Position numbers and translations under genes: made by a program. A stretch of 9,919 nt of DNA from Candidatus Avelusimicrobium fimicolum (GTDB lineage Bacteria; Elusimicrobiota; Elusimicrobia; Elusimicrobiales; Elusimicrobiaceae). This document shows, one piece after another, positions 1 to 5,513 of the stretch. The notes beneath the pieces were generated by a model. The model saw only the letters and a program-made list of their open reading frames with translations. It did not search any database and was not told the DNA's origin. The stretch is from contig UQJU01000054.1 of assembly GCA_900541355.1 (NCBI GenBank), positions 1 through 9,919 on the forward strand. The letters run 5' to 3'. The stretch's first letter is position 1. Each line of letters starts with the position of its first letter.

Positions 1-111
1 TTGTTAAAATTTTGATATTGAGCGGTGGTCGTACCCGGATGTATCCGCCATATAAAAATGCGTATAAAAGGCTGTTTTGCTCAAATATAAAGGCCTTAAA
101 AGGAGAAAAAA
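1..111. other. Upstream region of the pilin gene
   Basis: No gene is supported here. Several A/T-rich TATAAA hexamers occur (about 51-56, 63-68 and 86-91), but none has a good -35 partner at 16-18 bp, so I do not assign a promoter. A small inverted repeat, CGGAT-GT-ATCCG, lies at 36-47; its 2-nt centre is too short for a stable hairpin, so if functional it would be a protein-binding site. A strong Shine-Dalgarno AGGAG sits at 101-105, 6 nt before the pilin ATG. Confidence 0.4.
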
Positions 112-609
112 ATGAAAGGTTTTACGCTTATAGAATTATTAGTAGTGGTGCTTATTATTGGCATTTTATCAGCGGTGGCACTTCCGCAATATACAAAAGC
201 GGTGGAAAAAAGCAGAATGGCACAGGCATTTTCTTTGTTTCAGCCGTTGCGGCAGGCGGTGGATGCGTATGTGTTGGCGGCTGGATACAGCCGTGTGGAA
301 CTGGTGGGACATCCTTCCGGCGTTGCTAGTGCCGAATTGGATGTGGACGTGGAAAAGTTGGCAAATTGCCAGTCGGGAGAAGACCGTTGCCACGGAAAAG
401 ATTTTTCATATGATGTGTGGTGTGCTGGGTCTTCTTGTTACATATCCATTTGTCGCGAAAAATCGGATGAACAAACTTATTGCTTATTTAATGAAAAGGA
501 GCAATCTACTTCGGCATGGAGTAAAAGTTGCGCATTTGAGACGGATGAAGGATATGCCATTTGCAAATCGTTGGAGTCGCAAGGCTGGGAGTTGGAGGAT
601 GAAAGGTAA
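112..609 (+). CDS. Type IV pilin-like protein (prepilin, cysteine-rich)
   Basis: 165-residue prepilin. Residues 1-3 (MKG) form a very short class III leader. Cleavage by prepilin peptidase is expected after Gly3, leaving a mature N-terminal Phe (F4) and the conserved Glu at mature position 5 (E8). Residues 4-24 are the hydrophobic helix that anchors the subunit in the inner membrane and packs the filament core; ALPQYTKAVEKSR follows, as in major pilins and type II pseudopilins. The globular part contains eight cysteines (C86, C93, C104, C109, C114, C124, C140, C151) and none lies before residue 86, so up to four disulfides could form in the periplasm. The start is fixed by AGGAG at 101-105. 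No assembly genes (ATPase, platform, peptidase) are nearby, so this is a stand-alone subunit gene, as is common in Elusimicrobiota, which carry many dispersed pilin genes. Major pilin, minor pilin and pseudopilin cannot be told apart here. Confidence 0.92.
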   Translation: MKGFTLIELLVVVLIIGILSAVALPQYTKAVEKSRMAQAFSLFQPLRQAVDAYVLAAGYSRVELVGHPSGVASAELDVDVEKLANCQSGEDRCHGKDFSYDVWCAGSSCYISICREKSDEQTYCLFNEKEQSTSAWSKSCAFETDEGYAICKSLESQGWELEDER

Positions 610-669
610 TTTCTCTTTGTATTGGAATAGGCTCCGGTAGATAAACTTTTGGGTCTATTTTTAAATCAG

Positions 670-700
670 GCAGGCCGGGGGGTACGCGCCCGGCCTGCTT
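670..700 (+). terminator. Intrinsic terminator after the pilin gene
   Basis: A perfect 10-bp GC-rich inverted repeat (GCAGGCCGGG at 670-679, CCCGGCCTGC at 689-698) with a 9-nt loop is followed by a short T run (TTTGT). It lies 60 bp after the pilin stop codon. The T tract is weak, but the stem is very stable. Confidence 0.75.
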
Positions 701-753
701 TGTGGATATTCCAATAAATAGCAGGGCCTAAAAGGAAATAGGACTTTGGACCC

Positions 754-782
754 TTGCGACGGACACGGCAGGCGGATATACT
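754..782 (+). promoter_or_regulatory. Sigma70-like promoter of the metalloprotease gene
   Basis: TTGCGA (754-759) and TATACT (777-782) are separated by exactly 17 bp, giving 4/6 and 5/6 matches to the TTGACA/TATAAT consensus. The -10 box ends only 6 nt before the ATG at 789, so the predicted transcription start falls on or next to the first base of the start codon. No Shine-Dalgarno lies close upstream of that ATG, which fits a leaderless mRNA. Confidence 0.6.
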
Positions 783-788
783 ATATTT

Positions 789-2114
789 ATGAAGATATTT
801 CTTACTTTATCCGTTTTGTTTTTATCGGTGTTCGCCGCGGCGGCTCCCTTTGGACATTTGGAAAATGTATCCACCCAACGGGCGGTGTTTTTAGCGGACA
901 AACTGGTTAAAAAACAGCCTATTACCTATTGCCTGCAAAAGGGAGATTTTGAAACGATTTCCGCCCCCCTTTCGGACCTTACGCGCCAAACGCAGGCCGC
1001 CCTTAATGAGTGGACCCGCGGTGTAGCCCTGCATATAGAAGCGGCAGGACGAATGAAGGAATTTGCGGATATTATTCCTCTTTTAAAAAGTTCGCAATTT
1101 ACCGAAGTCCCGTGCGATTTATCCAACCACCCGGCGGCCGGGGTGTTCTTTCTGGCGCGCAAAAATGCGCAAGAGGCTGATATTACGATTTTAGTGTCTA
1201 ATAATTATTGTGAGGGTCATTTCCATAAAACTTCTTCTTTTTATACCGAGCAAATGTCCCCCGCTAAACCCTTTATCTGTCTGCAAACGCACTACGCCAG
1301 TATTCCAAATGATAACGAAAACCTTTCGCAAGCCGGGCTTTCCGCCGAGCAAAAAAATATCTTAACGGACGCTCCTAAAATATTATCGCGCGTGGCTTCT
1401 AGCGCCTATGCGGCGGACGACCAACGCCGTTTGTGGATATTAAACCGTTTGTACTCTTATGACGGACCCACTTATTTGGCGGCGGTTACGCACGAAATGG
1501 GCCACGCCTTTGGTCTGGCGGACGAATACACGGGTTCCGGAGTGGACCCGTTATACAAAACCGCCACGCCGGTTTCCGGTATAATGAAGCGTTTGTACGA
1601 CCCCTTGGGATGCAGCGAAGTGGACGGGATGATTACCCTTTTGGACCGCTACACGCACACCCCGCGCACCTTTACCAGTTTTTGCGGGGACGGCGTAACC
1701 TTTGTGTCTGGGGTGCAGAAGGTATTGAAAAATACCCCCACCAAATTGCGTGTGCGCCCGGGCTTAGTGGAGAGGTGGAGCCTTACGCCTGCTTCGCCCA
1801 CCGCCAAGGCAATGCTTTACGAAAGTGTCCGTCAGGCAGACGCTTTGGACGAACCCACCCGCACTGCCGCCGTTTCCTTGGGAGCAGCGGACGAAATTTA
1901 TTCCCGCGGGGCGGTTTTGCCAGGGAACATCCGGCAAGGTGCTTGGTTAATTATTGCGCGCCACGGAAAAAAATACAAAGCCGCGCAAGTGCAATACAAT
2001 GCTTCCAGTCGTGTGGCCCAGGTCCGCCGGATACAGGTAAAGCCCACGCAAGCGGCGCAATATTTCGCCGAAATCAAGGCTGCTGAAAAATCTCCCCTTT
2101 CCGTGGATAAATAA
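789..2114 (+). CDS. Secreted zinc metalloprotease, metzincin/M64-like
   Basis: 441-residue exported protein. Residues 1-19 form a Sec signal peptide (MKIF, hydrophobic core, AAAA before P20). The catalytic core carries HEMGHAFGLADEY at residues 235-247, matching the metzincin pattern HExxHxxGxxD: H235 and H239 as zinc ligands, E236 as general base, G242 at the turn, D245 as third ligand. A probable Met-turn follows at M266 (SGIM), 21 residues later. The DEY after the zinc motif recalls the M64 (IgA peptidase) family, but assignment to M64 rather than another metzincin family is tentative. The C-terminal ~130 residues show no domain I recognise. Expected location is the periplasm, outer membrane or outside the cell; the substrate is unknown. 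The pilin terminator lies upstream, and the deacylase ATG follows 13 bp after the stop. Confidence 0.8.
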   Translation: MKIFLTLSVLFLSVFAAAAPFGHLENVSTQRAVFLADKLVKKQPITYCLQKGDFETISAPLSDLTRQTQAALNEWTRGVALHIEAAGRMKEFADIIPLLKSSQFTEVPCDLSNHPAAGVFFLARKNAQEADITILVSNNYCEGHFHKTSSFYTEQMSPAKPFICLQTHYASIPNDNENLSQAGLSAEQKNILTDAPKILSRVASSAYAADDQRRLWILNRLYSYDGPTYLAAVTHEMGHAFGLADEYTGSGVDPLYKTATPVSGIMKRLYDPLGCSEVDGMITLLDRYTHTPRTFTSFCGDGVTFVSGVQKVLKNTPTKLRVRPGLVERWSLTPASPTAKAMLYESVRQADALDEPTRTAAVSLGAADEIYSRGAVLPGNIRQGAWLIIARHGKKYKAAQVQYNASSRVAQVRRIQVKPTQAAQYFAEIKAAEKSPLSVDK

Positions 2115-2115
2115 G

Positions 2116-2121
2116 TACAAT
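2116..2121 (+). promoter_or_regulatory. Possible -10 box directly before the sirtuin gene
   Basis: TACAAT (5/6 to TATAAT) lies immediately after the protease stop codon and ends exactly 6 nt before the ATG at 2128, the same geometry as the protease promoter. I find no convincing -35 hexamer at 15-18 bp, and no Shine-Dalgarno precedes this ATG. It could drive a leaderless transcript, or the match could be chance in an A/T-rich gap. Confidence 0.3.
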
Positions 2122-2127
2122 ATTTTT

Positions 2128-2862
2128 ATGGCAACTATCAAAGAAGCGGTAAAATTAATAAAAAATGCCCGCTATGCGGTAGCGTTTACCGGGGCAGGCA
2201 TTAGCGTAGAGAGCGGTATTGCGCCTTTTACGGGGGCTGGCGGCTTGTGGAACCAGTACGACCCAAAATTTATTGAAATTAATTTTTTTGAAACTTATCC
2301 CAAAAAGTCCTGGGAAGAAATGAAGAAAATATTTTTTACCGATATGGACGAGGCCGACCCCAACGCGGCGCATAAAGTGCTTGCCAAATTGGAACAAAAA
2401 GGGCTGTTAAAGGGTGTGATTACGCAGAATATAGACGGCCTGCACCAAAAGGCAGGCTCTAAAAATGTACAGGAATTCCACGGAACGATTAAAACGCTCT
2501 CCTGCCTGTCCTGTGGGCGGAAATATAATTTAGAAGATGTAAATTTAGACGCTGTTCCCCCTCTGTGCTTTTGCGGCGGGGTGTTAAAACCCGATTTTGT
2601 GTTTTACGGCGAGGGTATCCCCGTTAAGGCTTACCAAAACTCCTTGGAAATGGCCCAAAATGCTGATGTAATGGTAATTGTGGGAACGGCAGGGCAGGTA
2701 ATGCCCGCTTGCAGCCTGCCGCTTTCGTCCAAGCAATTCGGCGCGCAGATTATAGAGGTCAACCCGCAAGCCTCCGCTTTTACCGGGAGCATTACAGATT
2801 TGTACTACCCGATGAAGGCCACAGAATTTTTTATTGAGTTGGACAAGGAAATGAAATTATGA
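2128..2862 (+). CDS. Sir2-family NAD-dependent protein deacylase
   Basis: 244-residue sirtuin of normal bacterial length. These enzymes remove acyl groups from lysine using NAD+, giving nicotinamide and O-acyl-ADP-ribose in the cytoplasm. Visible motifs are the Rossmann GAGIS (22-26), TQNIDGLHQKAG from residue 99 with N101 and D103, the catalytic histidine H118 (EFHG), a structural zinc site C126-x2-C129 plus C147-x-C149 (CFCGG), then KPDFVFYGE and, towards the C-terminus, VGTAG and IEVN. One oddity: the cofactor-binding loop usually reads GIPxFR, but here it is GIAPFT, with Thr35 (ACG) where arginine is expected and Ala32 for the proline. Other key residues are intact, so it is not an obvious pseudogene. 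The gene overlaps the next one by ATGA, implying translational coupling. Deacetylase versus desuccinylase or other acyl preference cannot be read from this. Confidence 0.93.
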   Translation: MATIKEAVKLIKNARYAVAFTGAGISVESGIAPFTGAGGLWNQYDPKFIEINFFETYPKKSWEEMKKIFFTDMDEADPNAAHKVLAKLEQKGLLKGVITQNIDGLHQKAGSKNVQEFHGTIKTLSCLSCGRKYNLEDVNLDAVPPLCFCGGVLKPDFVFYGEGIPVKAYQNSLEMAQNADVMVIVGTAGQVMPACSLPLSSKQFGAQIIEVNPQASAFTGSITDLYYPMKATEFFIELDKEMKL

Positions 2863-3227
2863 CAAAATTTGATGATTTTTTAGAATGGTTGGAAGCAAAC
2901 CCTTGGATTGGACTTTGTGTCGGAGTATTGGTGATGTGCGGATTTTTTAGGGGGCTACATTATTGGAAAGTTCCTTTTGAGGTTTCCGCTTTGGGAAGCG
3001 GTATCGTGGCAGGCCTATTAGTTGGGTTGTTTTTTTTGATAGTGGGTGCGCTGAATTCCGAAACCAGCCCAAGTTCCTTTCCGTGGGCTGCCGTAGTGGC
3101 TTTTGTTGTGGCGGGGGCGCTGGTGGCGGGATTAGTTTGGCTGTCTTACCATTATTGGCGGTATGTGTGGACTACGCTTACCGCTTTACTATTAGGAACG
3201 ATTATTTTTACGTTTATAAAACATTAA
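2859..3227 (+). CDS. Hypothetical four-helix membrane protein
   Basis: 122 residues, family not recognised. A short polar N-terminus (MTKFDDFLEWLEANP) precedes about four hydrophobic segments at roughly 15-33, 42-65, 74-96 and 100-119, so it is a small integral inner-membrane protein with little outside the bilayer. The ATG overlaps the sirtuin stop codon in ATGA, and AAGGAA at 2845-2850 gives a well-spaced ribosome binding site. It is probably co-transcribed with the sirtuin, but that does not establish a shared function. No catalytic or transport motif is visible. The bidirectional terminator begins right at its stop codon. Confidence 0.72.
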   Translation: MTKFDDFLEWLEANPWIGLCVGVLVMCGFFRGLHYWKVPFEVSALGSGIVAGLLVGLFFLIVGALNSETSPSSFPWAAVVAFVVAGALVAGLVWLSYHYWRYVWTTLTALLLGTIIFTFIKH

Positions 3228-3255
3228 AAAAGGCGGCTTTTAGGCCGCCCTTTTT
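3226..3255. terminator. Bidirectional terminator between convergent genes
   Basis: The stem GGCGGC (3232-3237) / GCCGCC (3244-3249) has a 6-nt loop. It is flanked by an A run on the left and a T run on the right, so each strand ends in a U-rich tail. It serves both the + strand membrane-protein gene and the - strand DUF805 gene, whose stop codons lie within or at its edges. Confidence 0.82.
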
Positions 3256-3655
3256 AGCGGGGTTGTTCCCCAAAGCGGTTTTCCCCCTCGGTCCCGGGGA
3301 GTAACATACAAATAAACAGCGCAAGCCCGCCCAAGTAGGGTACAAACAGCAAAAGTTGCCACCAGCCGCTCATCCCGATATCGTGCAAGCGGCGCGTGCG
3401 CAGAGAAAGCGGCAAAAGTAATGCCCCTAAATAGGAGCCGACAATACAAATAATGGCTCCAATCCAGCCTACCCCTTCTTGGCTTCCCGGATCGCTATAC
3501 AGCATAACACCAATAGCCATACAAAGAAACATTACGATAAACCAGGCGGCAAGCATCAGGGCAATATACCAACACATAAAAAGCCAAAATTCCTTGCGGT
3601 TGGCGCGGCCCTTAAAATCAAATAGCCGTTTTAACGGGTTAATTAAATAGTTCAT
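3254..3655 (-). CDS. DUF805 family membrane protein (first copy)
   Basis: 133 residues. It shows the DUF805 hallmarks: an N-terminal FKGRANRKEFW box (14-24), hydrophobic segments at about 25-51, 62-86 and 96-120, the conserved RRLHD (88-92) followed by SGWW, and a C-terminal GTEGENRFG (121-129). DUF805 proteins are small inner-membrane proteins of unknown role (E. coli YhaH is a member). The start codon overlaps the stop of the HD-domain gene in ATGA, so the two are translationally coupled; GGAAG about 10 nt upstream can serve as ribosome binding site. A paralogue lies about 1.5 kb upstream in the same orientation (5103-5456). Confidence 0.9.
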   Translation of the reverse strand: MNYLINPLKRLFDFKGRANRKEFWLFMCWYIALMLAAWFIVMFLCMAIGVMLYSDPGSQEGVGWIGAIICIVGSYLGALLLPLSLRTRRLHDIGMSGWWQLLLFVPYLGGLALFICMLLPGTEGENRFGEQPR

Positions 3656-4242
3656 TTGGTGAGTTCTTCCGATTCGGTTAGCACAGTTTTTTCCGTTTCG
3701 CGCATAGCGGACAAAGTCTTTTCAAACAGTTCTTCCAAGGGCCAACCTAACATATCAGCCCCTTGTTTGATGATGTCGCGCGAACAGCCGGCGGCAAACT
3801 TTTTGTCTTTGAATTTCTTTTTTAAACTGGAAACTTCCATATCTTGCGTACTTTTTGAGGGGCGCATTTTGGCCGCCGCGCCGATAAGCCCGGTCAGTTC
3901 GTCTGTGGCAAAAAGCACTTTTTCCATTTCGTGTTCCGGCTTGACGTTCACGGTAATACCGTAGCCGTGGCTGCAAATCGCGCGTATGAGTTCCGGCTCT
4001 GCCTTAATTTCCGCCAGCAGTTCAGGCGCTTTTTTACAATGTTCTTGCGGGAATTTTTCAAAGTCTATATCGTGTAACAGCCCGCACAAGCCCCAAAATT
4101 CTGCTTCGTCAGCATATCCTAATTGTACTGCCAGATAACGCATTACGGCTTCTACCGTTAGTGCGTGCAACAGGTGAAATGGCTCCTGATTGTATTTTTT
4201 CAGCAGGTTTAGCGCTTGCCCGCGCGTAATATTTGTGTACAT
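3652..4242 (-). CDS. HD-domain phosphohydrolase-like protein
   Basis: 196 residues. The HD-superfamily metal site is visible: H26 (LLHA), the doublet H57-D58 in GLLHDIDFEKFP, H92 (CSHGYG), and D114 (ATDEL). These resemble small bacterial stand-alone HD proteins annotated as HDIG-type hydrolases, which hydrolyse phosphate esters or nucleotides using two metal ions; the substrate of this subgroup is not known to me. The C-terminal part is charged and helical (KKKFKDKKF), without another domain. Start choice: ATG at 4242 preceded by AGGAG 11 nt upstream, which overlaps the TAG stop of the phosphodiesterase-like gene. The gene is thus probably co-transcribed with its upstream neighbour, and it overlaps DUF805 downstream by 4 bp. 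A cytoplasmic location is expected, with no signal or membrane segment. Confidence 0.85.
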   Translation of the reverse strand: MYTNITRGQALNLLKKYNQEPFHLLHALTVEAVMRYLAVQLGYADEAEFWGLCGLLHDIDFEKFPQEHCKKAPELLAEIKAEPELIRAICSHGYGITVNVKPEHEMEKVLFATDELTGLIGAAAKMRPSKSTQDMEVSSLKKKFKDKKFAAGCSRDIIKQGADMLGWPLEELFEKTLSAMRETEKTVLTESEELTK

Positions 4243-4256
4243 ATGATAAAAAACTC

Positions 4257-5051
4257 CTAGAAAGTATATTCATCTAACATAAAAATCTGTACAGAGTGGT
4301 CCTCTGCCATATGGCGTTTCATAAAGGTTTTTTTTAGGCTGGGGCGTATGGTGGCGGAATAATAGATAGCCTTGGGCAAGTGCGGAAAATACGCCTTTAA
4401 ATAGGTATATTTGCCGAAACTGGCCGACACGGCGGCAGGTTTATATTCTTGCCACTCTTTTAGGGCCGCTTCGTTGATAGCGTTCCGTTTTGCGGCACTT
4501 TGCTCATCATTTTCAAAGCCTTCCGGTAGTTGTAAAAGTAAGTTGAGTTTATTTTTTTTAATAAGGCGGGCCGTCGGACCGGGTTGTGTTTCCCAATACA
4601 AATGGTCCGTAGGAATATGATAAGCCTTTGCAGTATGTAAAATATAGTCTATATCTGTTTGTGTGAGGTCCGTTTTGAGATCCAGCCACCAATATTTTTC
4701 CGCCGGGGCACGCAAGGCTGAAAAAATATCATCCGGTTTTATGTGTTTTTTCAGTTGTTTTTCATCGTGCGCCACATAAATTTTTTTATCGTTCTTTTCA
4801 GGCACGGCCATTAAATCCAGTTCAAAGCCGGAATATTTATCTTCTTTTTTCTTGGCTCGGCGCGGGGTGTTGACTTGGTGCAGAAATAAAATTTGTTTGG
4901 CGGACGTTCCCACGGTATAATCGGACGGCTCCGTTAAGAGTTTCGGCAAGGTGAATTTTTGCTCGGTATATACATACATAAAAGCCGTATAGGCCCCTGT
5001 TAAAACAAGAGCCAACAAAACAAGCGCTAAAACCAAACGGTAAGTTCTCAT
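4257..5051 (-). CDS. Membrane-anchored GDPD/PLC-like phosphodiesterase, divergent
   Basis: 264 residues. Residues 5-28 form an N-terminal membrane anchor or uncleaved signal; the rest would lie outside the inner membrane. The soluble part matches the layout of the glycerophosphodiester phosphodiesterase/PI-PLC-like TIM barrel: a first-strand histidine H58 (FLHQVNT), the acidic pair E77/D79 (GFELDL), H95-D96 (VAHDE), and the basic strand WWLDLK ending at K126. Later strands such as PKAIYYSA and VQIFMLDEY fit the closing barrel. HxVN instead of the usual HRG suggests a subfamily apart from classical GDPDs. Substrate unknown; a phospholipid-derived diester is a reasonable inference. A terminator separates it from the upstream DUF805 gene. 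Only a weak ribosome site (GAAAGG) precedes ATG 5051, and I find no convincing promoter. It is followed by the HD gene after 14 bp. Confidence 0.66.
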   Translation of the reverse strand: MRTYRLVLALVLLALVLTGAYTAFMYVYTEQKFTLPKLLTEPSDYTVGTSAKQILFLHQVNTPRRAKKKEDKYSGFELDLMAVPEKNDKKIYVAHDEKQLKKHIKPDDIFSALRAPAEKYWWLDLKTDLTQTDIDYILHTAKAYHIPTDHLYWETQPGPTARLIKKNKLNLLLQLPEGFENDEQSAAKRNAINEAALKEWQEYKPAAVSASFGKYTYLKAYFPHLPKAIYYSATIRPSLKKTFMKRHMAEDHSVQIFMLDEYTF

Positions 5052-5065
5052 AGCCTTTCGGACAA

Positions 5066-5097
5066 AAAAATACCGCCCCCGTAGGAGCGGTATTTTT
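5066..5097 (-). terminator. Intrinsic terminator of the second DUF805 gene
   Basis: The inverted repeat AAAAATACCGC (5066-5076) / GCGGTATTTTT (5087-5097) has a 10-nt loop. On the - strand it ends in a run of seven T residues, right after the DUF805 stop codon at 5103. The + strand copy also ends in T's, but no + strand gene reads into it. Confidence 0.82.
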
Positions 5098-5102
5098 ATA
5101 AA

Positions 5103-5456
5103 TTAGTTATTGGCGGGACCGAAGCGGTTTTCGCCTTCGTTGCTGGGAAGCACGGCAAAAACAAACAACACAAGACCACCGATAAAAGGCACGAGGTTCA
5201 AAAGAAGCCACCACGCGCTTTTGTTGGTGTCGTGCAAGCGGCGGGCCAAAATAGCCAAGGACGGCAATAAAATTGCCAACTGGCACAGTGTATAGATGAT
5301 ATTGCCGGTTTTACCAAAGAAACTAACCACCGCGGCAAGAATCAAGAAGGCGATAAACGTAAACAATACATACAGCCAATATTGTTTGCGGGTTGCGCGG
5401 CCTTTAAAATCTACATAATGGTTTTTAAAAACATCCAAAAAATATTTATTAATCAT
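5103..5456 (-). CDS. DUF805 family membrane protein (second copy)
   Basis: 117 residues from the chosen start. DUF805 hallmarks: FKGRATRKQYW (17-27), hydrophobic segments at about 28-48, 52-70 and 82-103, RRLHD (72-76) followed by SAWW, and NEGENRFG (106-113) near the C-terminus. It is clearly paralogous to the copy at 3254-3655 but lacks part of the loop after the first helix, hence its shorter length. An ATG 18 bp upstream (5474) is in frame, but AGGAG lies between the two ATGs and spaces correctly only to 5456, so MINKYF is the start. It appears to be monocistronic: its own promoter is upstream and a strong terminator is downstream. Function unknown; inner-membrane location expected. Confidence 0.9.
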   Translation of the reverse strand: MINKYFLDVFKNHYVDFKGRATRKQYWLYVLFTFIAFLILAAVVSFFGKTGNIIYTLCQLAILLPSLAILARRLHDTNKSAWWLLLNLVPFIGGLVLFVFAVLPSNEGENRFGPANN

Positions 5457-5461
5457 AATTT

Positions 5462-5466
5462 CTCCT
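5462..5466 (-). promoter_or_regulatory. Ribosome binding site fixing the DUF805 start
   Basis: AGGAG on the - strand, 5 nt before ATG 5456. It falls inside the longer reading frame that starts at 5474, arguing against that longer start. Confidence 0.8.
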
Positions 5467-5482
5467 TTAAACAACTACTTAA

Positions 5483-5512
5483 TTTATAGCACAAATTTTA
5501 GGCGCGTTTCAA
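5483..5512 (-). promoter_or_regulatory. Sigma70 promoter of the second DUF805 gene
   Basis: On the - strand TTGAAA (5507-5512, 5/6) and TATAAA (5483-5488, 5/6) are 18 bp apart, with an extended -10 TG (TGC before TATAAA). The predicted start gives a leader of roughly 20 nt that contains AGGAG. The -35 box starts just after the stop codon of the PbgA/YejM-like gene. Confidence 0.75.
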
Positions 5513-5513
5513 G

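Noticed and set aside
12..640. Two further + strand reading frames (12-329 and 158-640) overlapping the pilin gene
   Set aside because: They are out of frame with a clearly recognisable pilin that has a strong AGGAG site. Their translations are rich in Trp, Arg and Cys without any motif.
600..641. ATGAAAGGT at 600, identical to the first nine bases of the pilin gene, opening a 13-codon frame
   Set aside because: It overlaps the pilin stop codon, has no ribosome site of its own and ends at once. It is probably coincidence.
1610..2086. 158-codon + strand frame inside the metalloprotease gene
   Set aside because: It lies wholly inside a gene with a signal peptide and catalytic motif and shows no recognisable protein features.
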